Part shown: positions 25,016 to 36,344 of the stretch, piece by piece
How the letters are laid out: every line of letters begins with the position of its first letter
Numbering within the stretch: the first letter of the stretch is position 1
Source: Trachythela sp. YZ-2020
Taxonomy: Eukaryota; Cnidaria; Anthozoa; Malacalcyonacea; Clavulariidae
Assembly (NCBI GenBank): GCA_016169945.1
Contig: JADLSH010000395.1
Location: forward strand, 8,088,001 to 8,152,000
Direction: 5' to 3'
Length of the DNA stretch: 64,000 nt
Program-made: the position numbers and the translations under genes
The notes under the pieces: model-generated
Databases searched by the model: none
Seen by the model: the letters and a program-made list of their open reading frames with translations, nothing else
Told to the model about the DNA's origin: nothing

Positions 25016-25690
25016 AAAAATATAATGAACATAGAGTACATTGAAATATACACAACATCATTCCACTCTCTGTATTCTAAAAGGATACTGACTGGTGCGT
25101 AATGAGGAGAATGTAATAACACTACAAACGTTAAATCCCAAGTTATTTTATTTTTCATCCAAGATTAACAATTTTTCAATTTCACACTATTAAAATCCCT
25201 CAGATCCAATGAAACCTTAAAATTGCTAGGAAAATTTCATACCAACAATTTTGAAGGAAAATTGAAATTTTTCAAAATATTTGTGGAAGCTATCAGATAG
25301 ATTGCGACAGTGATTGCAGCATTTTCAATAAATCTAAACAGCGTTGCACATATCACAGAAACAACTAAATATGGATAAGAAAGGAAACCATTGAGCAAAC
25401 ATCTACTCAAAATAGCAATAATTTATGGTACCTGAACATTAGCTGAGCATATAGGGTGAGTGTTTTTTTATGCATAATCAATAATGTATAACAAGAAATC
25501 ACAACTGCACTATCAGACATTTATCACAATAGACACTTTCCGAATTTTTGCTTGACTGCACAGAAACATTAGCTTGAAATCGAGTCTGACAATGTAATCC
25601 AATAAGCAGTCTTTATTTCCAGGGCGAAAATTTGGGAAATATTTATTATAAGTGTTTCGAATGGCAATAATATTGAGTACAACCCCCCCC
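25016..25690. other. Unrelated sequence replacing the HUH part of the Helitron Rep
   Basis: Rep homology stops after EYQARG near 25700 and resumes at 25015 past the HxH motif. The 675 bp between are AT-rich and begin on the minus-strand side with a G-rich run (C-run on plus at 25682-25700). No frame or TIR is recognisable. It is an insertion or indel replacement that removed the two metal-binding histidines. Confidence 0.5.
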
Positions 25691-26810
25691 CCCTCCCCCT
25701 GGCCTGATACTCAAATCGATACCAAAACCACTCAGCATCTAAGGCACCACTAAGCCAATGTCTGATAAACTCCTGCAGCCTCTGCATGAAAAACCAATCA
25801 CTCAGATGTGGATTGTCAATTACAGCTTGTGCCCATTCGGATCTTGAAGCACCTTCATTGCTTTGCAACAGCCTTTGTAAATCTGGCCAATGACTGTCGG
25901 CTGCGCCAAATGTAAAGAAAAAAGTTGGGCAGCCTTTTTGTTCAATCAAGGCTAACAATTCCTGCAGCCTCTGATACCAATACTGAATCGTACCTTAGAC
26001 ACATAGCGTTGCAACCTGTTGATCATCTGATTTGCATTCATGGAATTAACCATCTCCTTCAATTCTTCCATTGTCATGTTTGCATCAGCAGGATGTTGAT
26101 GTAAGTAAATATTAGCTTGTGACAACAACTGATGTCGTTGTTTAATATTTAATGCCCAAAAGGGAAACCGTGGGTGAGAAGCAAACCTCCCTTCAAATTT
26201 ACCAGTTTCTCAGCATACTTCATTAAGTGTTTGAATGCCGCTGTTAATGTTATACCATGCTGTCTCGCCCTATTTGTTGGGTCACCTTTCCCATAAGGAA
26301 ACAATGTCGGAAATGCCATAGTAGCCAAAACCATCTGTTTTAAATTCATTGACTACATTACCTTCAGTAGACGGCCAGTCTAAGGGATCAACCTCATTTA
26401 CTGCATCTTGGATAGCTGCATTGTCTTTGACGCATAGGAATAAATGATGTACTACCATTTCCTAAAACTAATTCTTCAACACTAGCATTAGCACTCATTA
26501 CAGGGTCTTGGGGAGGCCCCTCATTATCAACATTAACTGAAAGTTCATTTTCATCAACAACATACCTTAGCTCATTTGCTATACCATTTTCTGGTAAACT
26601 TTGGATAACATCCCAATCAATTTCAATGTCTTTGAAAAAATGGATTGTTTGTCTTCAACCATAATATAGCCTCCAGAACTCTGTTTCGATGCACAGTGAA
26701 ATCTCTATGCGTGTTGTCAGCACCATGTCTTCGCACAATCATAACAGGCAAGTCTACACGTGCCGGCAACCTACTCAAGAAACTTTGAATTGGTAATTAA
26801 CGATCGAAGT
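25691..26810 (-). pseudogene. Helitron Rep N-terminal region (Helitron_like_N)
   Basis: From about 26810: SFLSRLPARVDLPVMIVRRH, DNTHRDFTVHRNRVLEAILW, KDIEIDWDVIQSLPENGIAN, AFPTLFPYGKGDPT, then LTAAFKHLMKYAEKL and a stop. Another frame holds QTIQYWYQRLQELLAL-type sequence and PTFFFTFGAADSHWPDLQRL, DWFFMQRLQEFI and WFWYRFEYQARG. This is the ordered N-terminal domain upstream of the HUH nuclease in animal Helitrons. Three or more frameshifts or stops. A start codon is not identifiable. Confidence 0.8.
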
Positions 26811-26930
26811 TCTTTATAGCAATTGTTGTTGGTTTGTTCAATTTCAGTATAATCAACGGCAGTATAAATCTTCGTCAAAATTTTCTTTCATACACTTAGC
26901 ATGAAAGTGTACGCAACAGGTTTTACACAG

Positions 26931-27030
26931 GGCCGGATCTAGGAATTTTCGTACGTTAGTCAAAATTTTTGGTTCCACTACCCCAGGGGGTGCATATTTT
27001 TTCGGTGGGAAGGGGGGGGGGGGAAGCGCC
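26931..27030. mobile_element. Possible hAT-type terminus
   Basis: cagggccggatctaggaat resembles the cagggg-cggatccag ends common in hAT MITEs, followed by G-rich sequence. The matching second end and a target duplication were not found, so this is weak. Confidence 0.25.
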
Positions 27031-27389
27031 ATTGTTTTTAGCTAGGCAATACGACTGTTTCCGCATGCCTAGGAAACACAATTTGCCATATATTATGCTT
27101 ATAGATATCGTATTACAAACAGCGTAACACCAAACCATGCAATCAAAGGCTCAAAATTTCGACATAACAATTTGTGTAGTATTAATATTTGGTTCGGTCG
27201 ATAAAAATACATCCGCAATACCTTGGCTGATACAAATATTACAACAAATGCCAATATAACGGCTATATAATAATATAAATGACCTTTTGACCAACCGCAA
27301 ATTCAGCCAAGCGGCTTTTACCGGCGTGAAATAGACACACTTTGAACTTAGTAATACTCAGTAATAGTATTAGTATCAGGTGTATTAGC

Positions 27390-27826
27390 AAGTATTCAGG
27401 CCTTTTTGAGGAGAAACGATGGGGATATGCCACCTGAAGACACAGTACAATATGGAACATCTACAACCAACAGAATTGAAAGATGCTCCATGAACGACTT
27501 GAAGCATTTTTTAAATCCCAACTCCTTAATTTGTTGGATTTTGGACTATATGATCGTGAAGATGAAAATGACCGAAATATGCTGGCATATGTGTATATCC
27601 ATTCATTCCAAGAGAGATGGACACTTTTGCAGATCTCTGGAATAGCTCAAGGTCTATATTGCATAAGAATACACTGATGCTAGATGGAATCCTGATTTCA
27701 TTTACTCCAATCCTGAAGCATATTGGATTGGTAGACAAGGGCTGGGAAATATCATCAGATGAGCTGGAGAAAGTTGGTAGAGTTTCTGGTGTGTTCAGTA
27801 CAAGGTATTTTTATTGGTGTTCATGA
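27390..27826 (+). pseudogene. Integrase-core-like protein, C-terminal half
   Basis: Blocks across two frames: YGTSTTNRIER (TSTTNxRIE), LHERLEAFFKSQLLNLLDFG, DRNMLAYVYIH, ERWTLLQI/DTFADLWNSS and LHKNTLMLDGILISFTP. This order is that of the distal half of a transposon-related integrase-core domain common in animal genomes, in which the Glu of RIE is the last catalytic residue. Two frameshifts split it. A possible intron starts at AAG|GTATTT (27806) and ends at AACAG (27880). The N-terminal half with the two Asp residues is absent. Confidence 0.45.
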
Positions 27827-28042
27827 ACAATAACATAATTTTGTGTGATAACCTAATATGTAACATAAATATTTATTAACAGGTTTAAGTTTCTAAATCT
27901 ACGTGTTCAAAAATTTGTAAACGCTTTTGCTTTAAAGTCTTACAATCATGAAACATGATATGGTTCATCCTCTTTTAGACCTAACTTTTTACAGTAAAAG
28001 TTGCATTATGTGTTTCTCAAAGAAACCATCTATTGCTTTTAT

Positions 28043-29164
28043 GGACAAAAAATAATACTGGACCTTCCCCCTTCAGTATTTATAAGAAGTGTACTAGCAA
28101 TCTCAGGATCATACAATTTGTAACGAGTACCTTGAATGTTAACAAGCAAAAATTCTCCTTTACTCATCTGATAGGAGAAGTGCACAAGGGCTTCAGCTTC
28201 TGTGTTGTAACATCCTCTTTTTTGGCAGTGACATTACCATTATTATTATTAACATACTTGATAAATTTACCCTCTATATATATTTTTCAATGGTAACAAA
28301 ACTTTCATCTGCAAGATCTTTAATCTTACCTAAATACATACTATCAAAAGAAAATACCTGACCAAATTCACTATCCACATACTTTGTCATCTGACTGGCA
28401 ATATTTTGTGCTAAAGCATGCATCTGTACTTGTTTTCTAACATGATCTTCTTCTGCCACACCAACCTGCCACATATCATCCAAGGCTTTCTCACTGTATC
28501 GTTTCAGAACCCAAAGGCCAGGAAAATTTTTGTCTTCACTCTCACATCTATATGCCTTTCTGAACCCTCCCTCTGCAAAACTGTCAACCTCAACAGAAAA
28601 TGTTATATTCCTTGCCATTGACCATCCTGTTGTAACATGGAATTGTTCGATTTCCACCAAGATGGCTTCTCTGTTGGCTGGCTTTACAACTGTTCCCAGC
28701 ATTAGCATAGATGCTACAGACATCGAAGCTGGATAGGTGGTGGTGGAGGCCGCTGTAGCAGAGCTGCCACTGCTGGAACCTTGAAACTTTATTTTCTTTG
28801 GCTTTGGACCGACTTGTTTTTCTGATAAAGAGCGGTGTAAACTAGTTGACATAAATGAACTCTTCTCCTGCACTGTTTTCATCTGAATCATCATTTACCC
28901 CCCAATGTAAATATATCTTGTAGATAAATCTGTTCTTCAAGACTTTCCAGAGAGGGTCCTCTTCCTGATTCCAGAAGATCGCAGTGAAATCCACCCATTT
29001 TAAAACCAGTGACACAAGCACGCCGTACAGTGTCAATCGACGGTGGTTTACTCAAATCTTCTTCTGGGATGTCAACTCTTTTTAATGGACCCATCCTAGC
29101 ATATTTCTGCGTTGAACCTTTAACCTGTGCAGCCAGACGCTGAATTGTAAGTCGTGCAGGTAAC
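28043..29164 (-). pseudogene. Alpha-kinase (eEF2K/MHCK-type) gene fragment
   Basis: On the minus strand: TIQRLAAQVKGSTQKYARMG and LKRVDIPEEDLSKPPSIDTV (an N-terminal helical region usual in invertebrate alpha-kinases), a frameshift near 28895, then a Ser/Lys-rich linker. The kinase core follows: FAEGGFRKAYRC (glycine-rich N-lobe), WVLKRYSEKALDDMW (with the lysine), AEEDHVRKQVQMHALAQN, MTKYVDSEFGQVFSF and FVTIEKYI. After a frameshift near 28275 it continues with HFSYQMSKGEFLLVNIQGT and KLYDPEIAST. The last block is the DxxGxxYxLxDPxI motif region. The C-terminal zinc-binding end is missing. Alpha-kinases phosphorylate Ser/Thr. This is the only candidate host gene, but two frameshifts and truncation by a BEL element at 29165 suggest a pseudogene. 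Confidence 0.75.
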
Positions 29165-29480
29165 TGTCGCGGAAGTTAGGCGTAATTATGATAATATGTA
29201 AAGTATGTAGATGGTTACAGTTGTTTGTGCCAAAAACATAATGATGAACTGGCGTATAGATAAACTTATCAATGCTTTGGCAGCCAAGAACGGAAACGTC
29301 TGATTGTGTAATTCAACGCTGTATTATAAAAGGAGTTGTAAATTGTACTTAGGGAGAGATTGAGATTGATATTGTATTGACCAATAGATCGACTCGGATT
29401 GACGGGTATTGAGATTGTATATATACCTTGTAAACACAAATTGAAATAAAGAAAAAGAAAAAACCCTGATAGATACAGTC
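29165..29480 (+). repeat. BEL/Pao element 1, 5' LTR (right border approximate)
   Basis: The first ~50 bp (ggaagttaggcgtaattatg and on to atgtagatggtt) recur at 36290-36336, the 3' LTR start. A TATA box (tataaaag) lies at 29325-29332 and AATAAAG near 29445 could serve as a poly(A) signal. The right border could not be set because the 3' LTR is truncated. The LTR start cuts the alpha-kinase gene. Confidence 0.6.
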
Positions 29481-29724
29481 CCTTGATTTAGAACCAGCGT
29501 GTGTGAACTTCCTTGACCGTGACTGTGGGTAAAGGTCGCGAAACCTGGTCCATTGAAAGCCGGATCGTGAAAGACAATAAAAATGAATGAATTGACGAAG
29601 AAACGAAAAGTACGAGGAGGGCATCGAAGCTACATAAAGAAACTTGTTCCAACAACTAACAAACTGATACAATCGTATTCATGTAAGGCAGACGAAACAA
29701 TTGCCCTAGAAGGAAAAAATCGCA

Positions 29725-30665
29725 TTGACGGACAAATTCAACACTTTGAAACAACTTGACGATGAGATATTGAACATATTATGTGGAGACAAAGACCTAG
29801 AGGAAGAGATTGAAAACGAAATTGAAGAATCAGAAAATGTACGATCGGAGGTACAGACAGTTATTTTGAAAATTAGTAATAAATTAAGCCAAGCACATCG
29901 TTTGCCCCTCCAAAAATTCCCAGTAGTGCGGTACAAGGGAAAAAACAAATCAGGTTGCCTAGACTCAAAGTGCACTAATGGCAGGAATTCTGGAATGGCT
30001 TTTCTAGTGCAATAGACGGAAATTAAAGTTTGAGAAATGTGGACAAGTTCTCCTACTTACGTGGTCTGTTGTTGGAACTGGCACATTCGACCATCCAAGG
30101 ATTTGCGCTCATGGCAGATAACTACAAGGCTGCTATCGACCTTTTGAAGAAACAATATGGGAAAAATACTGTGATACAACGCACGTATGTGAACGAACTT
30201 TTAAACGTAGAACTACTTTACAACGAACGAGATACGACCAAGCTCCGAAAGATTTACGACTTTGTGGAAAGTAAATTCAGATAACTGGAAGCATTAGAAG
30301 TCGACCAGGCAACTCGCGCTGCGTTCGTTGTGCCCTCACTGTTGGAAAAGTTACCAGACTTGCTACGAATAACGATGATGCATGGGGAACATCATCACGA
30401 ATGGGATATGGAAATGTTTTTGGACGTGCTCTGGACTGAGACGGACCTAAGAGAGGAGTATCAAGAAAGCCGCAAAGAGACAATCGACAGCGGAAAAAAC
30501 GATCGGGATCATCGTGGACAATGTAGTACGATGTTCACTGGAAAGGAATCGAACTGTGCCTTCTGTAACAACCCTGGGCATCGCCATGAAGACTGTAAGA
30601 AGGTAACAGACATTAAGGAACGTAAGAAACTATTAATAAAATATGGTAGATGCTTTAATTCTTTG
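29725..30665 (+). pseudogene. BEL/Pao element 1, gag region
   Basis: The frame starts with an acidic coiled-coil-like stretch (DKFNTLKQLDDEILNI, EEEIENEIEESENVR), typical of Pao gag N-termini. After a deletion, the capsid-like part reads YLRGLLLELAHSTIQGFALM and AIDLLKKQYGKN, then VDQATRAAFVVPSLLEKLP. The nucleocapsid carries a CAFCNNPGHRHEDC zinc knuckle and KERKKLLIKYGRCF. Stops at about 30013 and 30283 break the frame. It is followed by protease. Confidence 0.8.
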
Positions 30666-30765
30666 ATCGTGTGTTGTTTGACACTGGCAGCCATAAGTCG
30701 TTTATCACTGCGCGTGCGGCTACTTCACTGGGATTACAAGCCCTCCGAAAAGAGTTACAAGCAAA
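30666..30765 (+). pseudogene. BEL/Pao element 1, aspartic protease start
   Basis: VLFDTGSHKSFIT holds the DTGS active site of the retropepsin-like domain, then AATSLGLQALRKE. The sequence stops abruptly at about 30765, where a LINE takes over. The rest of the protease and the RT N-terminus are missing on the other side, so a deletion accompanied the insertion. Confidence 0.75.
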
Positions 30766-33655
30766 AATAAATCGTTATAACAGTTTGCTTGATAAAATAT
30801 GCTCAGAACAAGGGTGGGGGTTGATTAATAACAACAATTTAGACCAAGATTCATTTAAATGATTATGGTTTCCATCGTAACAAAACTGGTTCCGTGCAAT
30901 TAACTAAAAACATTAAACATATTTAAATAGTAATTGACTAGAAAAAGTTAACAATTATGTCACTAGAAATTACACAGGTCCATTCAATCAAACAAGTGAT
31001 CATGATAAAACCGAGGATAAAAAAATATATCCAAAACTTAAGGGATTTAAAATTGGCCATTTGAATATTGCCAGTTTGGTAAAACACATTGAAGAACTGA
31101 ACATATTACAATAACTCAAAAAGGCTTAATGACCTCATTGACATTTATCAATACAACAGCATATAAAGATGCCCACAAGAACAGCACCATCAACCAAAAC
31201 ACTGTTAGATATTATAATCACAAAAAGCAACGACACTAAAATAAGTGAATCTGGTGTAATTGAGTTAGGAATAAGCGTAGAAAGTTAGTGTTCCTAGACA
31301 GAAACCTAAAATAGTAGAAACAAGGCAATTTAAAAAATCTCTTAGAACAAGCTCTTAGATGTTTCACTTATAATTGTGATCCAAACATACCGTGGAACGA
31401 GTGGAAATCAATCATTCTTAGTGTTGCGGATATACACGTCCCGTGCCGCATTAGAAAAGTAAAAAGTGAATGTAGCCCATGGCTAAATGAGAATATCAAG
31501 AAACTAAGCCACCACAGGGATTTTCTTAAAAATAAAGCAGTGCAACTGAATTCTCCAGCCTATCATGAAGCATGCAAAAGATGTAAAAATCAAGTAACTT
31601 GACTCATTAGGGAAACAAAAGCATTCTATAAAACGAACTTAGAAAATTGCACAAATAATTAACTTCATTTATAGTCGTGGTTTGTGATTTCCTATTGAGC
31701 AGTTCGTTGATATATTTCCAGCCATCTTTAAGCTGAGGAAAGAACTATTACAGGAAATTGGAACATAGCAAATGAATTTAATAAAATTTTTATGAGATTG
31801 GACTTAGACTCAGCGAAGACATACCACCAAATAATGATGACCTGTTACAGTATTTGACTCCCAGTAAAAGTGAATTTTCTTTTGGAGTAATTTATGAAAG
31901 CAAACTAAATAAGGTGTTACAGAGCTTAAAACTATCTAAAGCTTCTGGCCTAGATAAAATTTCTAATAAACTACTAAAAGCAGCTGGATTTACTATAAAT
32001 GAATCTTTATTATATATAGTCAATTTAGCCCTAGCTACAGGTATTATTTAGTTAAAAATTGATAAAGTAACCCCTATCTATAGAGAAGGGGATAAAAGTA
32101 ACTGTGGAAATTATAGACCTATATCGGTTCTACCAGTTATTGCCAAAATCTTGGAACAACTTATTTGTGACCAACTACGTGAATTTTTAAATGAAAACAA
32201 TATTATTTCAAAACAACAATCAGGATTCCGTAAGCTTCACTCAACAGAAACGTCCTTACTTCAAACATTGGACAAGTGGTTGATGAATATCGACAAAGGT
32301 TTAATTAACGGTGTATTATTCCTTGATCTCAAGAAAGCATTTGATATGGTGGATCATCAAATTCGTTTATCTAAGCTTGAAGTATATGGCATAAGAAACC
32401 AGGCTCTTAAAGAGTCTTTTTAAATAATATTTAGATAACAGAATGCAAATCTGTGTAGTAGAAGGAATAAAATCAGAGCCAAAAAAAGTTATATGTGGTG
32501 TTCCGCAAGGGTCAAATCTAGGACCTTTGTTGTTTTCTCTCTACAGAAATGATCTTCCTAACTGTCTGCTGATGATACTAATCTGTCTACTTCAGGCACT
32601 TCACCAGTAGACATAGAGTGTAAAATTAATGAAGACCTACTTAATGTCAACTCTTGGTTAGTGGAGTTTATGAAACAGAGTTTATGCTTATAGCATCAAA
32701 AAGGAAGCTGAAGCGATATACTGAAACTCGGGATATTGTAATTGGAAGGCATTCAATTAAGCAAGTAACAAATAAGAAAGTGTTAGGGATTATTCTGGAC
32801 GATGAGTTAAAATGGAATGAACACAATGAAGAGCAGTGTAAAAAGATATCCAAATCTATTTGTTTATTAAAAAGATCAAAACGATATGTAAACCAAAATT
32901 CGCTGATAAATATCTATAACTCACTAGTATTACCCCATTTTACTTATTGTTCAAACATATGGAATGATGGTAGTCGTACACATCTGAATAAACCCTACAA
33001 ATTACAAAAGAGGGCTGCTCATGTTATAATGGGTTCTAGTTATGATATCAGGTCAAAGGAGATCTTTGCTCATTTAGAATGGGAAGCGATTGAAAACATC
33101 CTAAAGAAAAGGGAAATAAGCATGATGTTTAAAGCATTAAAAAGACAACTACCAGAATCTATATCAGACATGTTTACTATTACCAACAACGCCACGTATT
33201 GTCTTAGAAGCAACGACCGAAAACTTCACTTAAACAAACCCAATACTGATTTCATGAAAAAGTCCTTCTCATATAGGGCAGCGTCTACATGGAACAACTT
33301 GCCTTGTGATGTAGTTTCTGATTACGAAATCTCTCTCTCTATTGCAAGATTTAAAAGTTAATTAATAACTATTTCAAGAATTTGAAAGATTGCAATTGAC
33401 AATATCTTCAAGACTAAATATAGCTAAGTAATTTCATGACACTTGTTTGTGTTTTATGGAGTTTGAGCCTGTGTACGTATATGTCGATTCATAAAACTTG
33501 CATGATTGTGTTGTTTGTGTGTATATTTTTATAGTAACTTTTTTAGAATTAATATTTTTGTAAATTGAAACGGCCCCTTGAAAATCAGACTTTGGCTGAA
33601 GGGCTACTGTTTTAAAATAATTGTAAATAATAATAAAATAAGAATAATAATTCTG
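30766..33655 (+). mobile_element. LINE A: APE-type non-LTR retrotransposon inside BEL element 1
   Basis: Endonuclease remnants (KIGHLNIASLVKHIEELN near 31050) and the linker (WNEWKSIILSVADIHVPC, PWLNENIKKL near 31400-31500) lead to the RT. The RT runs through LKLSKASGLDKISNKLL, QQSGFRKLHSTETSLLQTLD, FLDLKKAFDMVDHQI, VCGVPQGSNLGP-like and a SADDT remnant of the catalytic site. The thumb region follows (VLGIILDDELKWNEH, LPHFTYCSNIW, SYRAASTWNNLPCDVV). It ends near 33650 in an AATAATAAAATAAG tail. Multiple stops; inactive. Belongs to the jockey/CR1 superfamily. Left border is uncertain. Confidence 0.75.
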
Positions 33656-34995
33656 TGATTGTTCATTATATCTTGCATCTTGCGGTTATGAAGGAAGGAA
33701 GCTAAGACAACGAAGTTGAGAGTTGTTTATATGACGCGTCAGCCAAATCTGACAAGAACAGTGTGTCGCTAAACAATTGTTTATTGAAAGGGCCATCGCT
33801 AACCCCATTACTATTTCATATTATATTACGATTTCTAGAGAAAAGAACCGCATTAGTTGGCAACATTGAAAAAGCGTTTATGAATGTCGAGGTAGATGAA
33901 GCTGACCAGAATTTTTTTTAGGTTTTTGTGGTTAGAGAATCCTAACGATCCAAACAGTAAAATTAAACTTATAGATTTTGTTGTGTAGTATTTGGATTAA
34001 ACGCATCTCCCTTTTTGTTAAATGCGACTTTACAGCATCACGTTTCAAGCTACAAATCACTGGATCCGGAATTTGTTAAGAAACTTTCTACGTAGATGAT
34101 TTAGTGACTGGCGAAGACTACAAATGAAGCGTATATGTTATTTGAAAAGGCCAGAGAGAGAATGGCTAAAGGTACGTCCACACATAGCGATTTGTCACGT
34201 CGATTTCAGATGCACGTTAATGATGTTTGAAAAATATGTGGCAAACGTCATCTGGCGACATTATCAACTGAAAATATTGGTCATTAACATTTAGCAAAAC
34301 CTAAAATCAGCCCGACAAATCGCTGTGTGTGAACGTACCTTAAAGCAGGATTTAAGCTTAGAAAATGGTTAACGAATGATAAAATTATAAGAAAACAAAT
34401 TGAAGCAGTTGAAAATTGTGATAATAATACTGCTCAGAGACAGAGTGATTGTTTACAGCCAACTGCTGATTGTGAAGAAAGTTATGCCAAACAGACATTA
34501 GGTATAGGCTAGAAGTTAAGTAGCGGCCATGAGAAGGTTTTAGGCCTTTCATGGGATATTGAGAATGATACTTTCATATTTGAATTTTCAAAGCTTGCGG
34601 ACGCAGCTAAAGAGGTTGCTTTGACTAAATGCAACCTGCTCAGTTTACTTGCAAGTCAGTTTGATCCAATAGGATGGATTGGTCCGATTATTGTTCGTAT
34701 GAAAATGTTATTTCAAGAAGTTTGCCGGGAAAACCTTGGCTGGGATGTAAATTTGGAAGGGCAATTTAAACATAAGTGGGAAGAGATAGTAAATGACTTA
34801 TTAGCAATCAAAGAGATTGAGATTGGTCGGTGTATTTATAGACATCCAAAGCAGGTAATCCGCCAATCCCTTCTTCATGGATTTGGTGACGCAAGCACTA
34901 AAGCTTATTATTGCGTGGTTGTATATTTAGTATACCATACAAATGACGGTGTCTATACGACACTGTTGACTTCAAAATGCTGAGTTGCACCACTA
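33656..34995 (+). pseudogene. BEL/Pao element 1, reverse transcriptase and RNase H
   Basis: Blocks in order: VVYDASAKSDKNSVSLNNCL, LRFLEKRTALVGNIEKAFMN, FGLNASPFLLNATLQHH, YVDDLVTG (catalytic YVDD), AYMLFEKARERMAK, then a 171-bp MITE, then GFKLRKWLTND. Further: VLGLSWDIENDTFIFEF, LSLLASQFDPIGWIGPIIVR, and HGFGDASTKAYYCVVV (RNase H-like, D). This order is diagnostic of Pao/BEL polymerases. Frameshifts occur at about 33920, 34080 and 34500. Confidence 0.85.
34170..34340. mobile_element. 171-bp Harbinger-type MITE, TSD TAA
   Basis: Ends aggtacgtccacacatagc and its inverse ...gtgtgtgaacgtacct form ~27-bp TIRs with two mismatches. TAA at 34167-34169 and 34341-34343 is a 3-bp TWA-type duplication, as in PIF/Harbinger. 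Excision restores the BEL frame (RMAK then AGFKLRKW). Confidence 0.85.
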
Positions 34996-36260
34996 AAAGC
35001 ACTAATAATGATGTGTTGACAAATGAATAAATTAATACTTTAAGTCAAAAGGAATTAAGTAGCGCTGAAAATGTGTGGGTTAAGGCAGCACAATCTGAGT
35101 TACGTAGTCAAGATAATTTCGATAAACTAAAAAAGTCGTTAAATATAGTTGAAGATGAGAATGACATGCTTAGGTGCATAGGAACACTTTAAAATTCAGA
35201 TCTAGACAAATATGCTTGTAAGCCGTTAATTCTTTCAAAGGAACATAGCTTTACTAAGTTAGTTATTGAAGATTGTCACGCCAGAGTTCACCTTAGCAGA
35301 ATTACGTTCAAGGTACTGGGTACCAAGGGTGAGACAAATCGTCAAGAAACTTATCAATAAGTGCGTTACATGTAAGAAGGTTGGATACAAGTTTTATAAC
35401 ACTCTTTGCCAGAGTTTCAAGTTCGTGGAAGCTTTCCATTTTAAAAAGTAGCAGTAGATTTTACCAGACCATTGTATGTTAAGGGTAAAATATGTGAAAT
35501 GGGAAAGGTTTATATTGCGTTATTTTCTTGTTGTGTGACACATGCCGTACATTTAGAATTATTCGAAGATTTGACATCACAAACATTCCGACGAGCACTT
35601 AGACGATTTTCGAGCAGATGCGGAACACCAGCACTGATAGTTTCAGATAATGCCAAGAAATTTTGAGCTACACAAAAGGCACTGAAACAATTGTTTGATC
35701 ACCCCGCAGTAAGAAACAAATTAGAGTGCACTAAAACAGAATGGCATTTCAACTTTGAGTGCGCTCCCTGGTGGGAGGGTTTTTCGAACGTATGGTTCGA
35801 TGCATAAAAACATTTTTAAGAAAGGTACTTGGTAACGCAAAACTGACATGTGACGAATCAAATTCACGACCATTGACATATATGTATGACGAATTAGACG
35901 AGGAAGTTTTAACTCCGTCACATTTGATTTATGGCAGGTGTATGTAGTCATTGCCAGATGAGAACGTAGAGGAAGAACTAGAGAATGAGAGTAGTTGTAG
36001 TAAGAGTTTTAGACATGTGACGCTTAGGATTAATACACTTTTGGAGCAGATGGAGAAAGGAATACCTAACAGATCTTACCGAGTTTCACAAAGCAAGGGT
36101 AAGCGAGAACAGGAAGCCAATAGAAGTAGGAGATATTGTTATAGTGTTTGAAGAGAATAAGAAACAAGCACTTTGGAAAACAGCAGTTGTTGAGAGATTA
36201 ATCAAAGGTAGAGCAGCTGCGTTAGACTCCAATTGGAAAACAAAATGTATGCTTGATTCA
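34996..36260 (+). pseudogene. BEL/Pao element 1, integrase
   Basis: Blocks in order: ELRSRYWVPRVRQIVKKLIN followed by KCVTCKK (HHCC-type zinc region), KVYIALFSCCVTHAVHLELF (first Asp replaced or lost), FRRALRRFSSRCGTPALIVS then DNAKKF (second Asp), [20 protein letters not shown] (third catalytic E), [10 protein letters not shown], and FWSRWRKEYLTDLTEFHK with VGDIVIVFEEN. The end carries a polypurine-like AAAGGGGTGAGAG at about 36270. Several stops and frameshifts; inactive. Confidence 0.8.
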
Positions 36261-36283
36261 TAGGCATATCAAAGGGGTGAGAG

Positions 36284-36340
36284 CGTCTTGGAAGTTAGGC
36301 TTAATTGTGATAATATGTAAAGTATGTAGATGGTTGGGTG
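36284..36340 (+). repeat. BEL/Pao element 1, 3' LTR start (truncated)
   Basis: It matches 29165-29219 and then breaks off at about 36340, where LINE B sequence begins. Divergence from the 5' copy is low (three changes in about 48 bases compared). Confidence 0.7.
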
Positions 36341-36344
36341 CACA

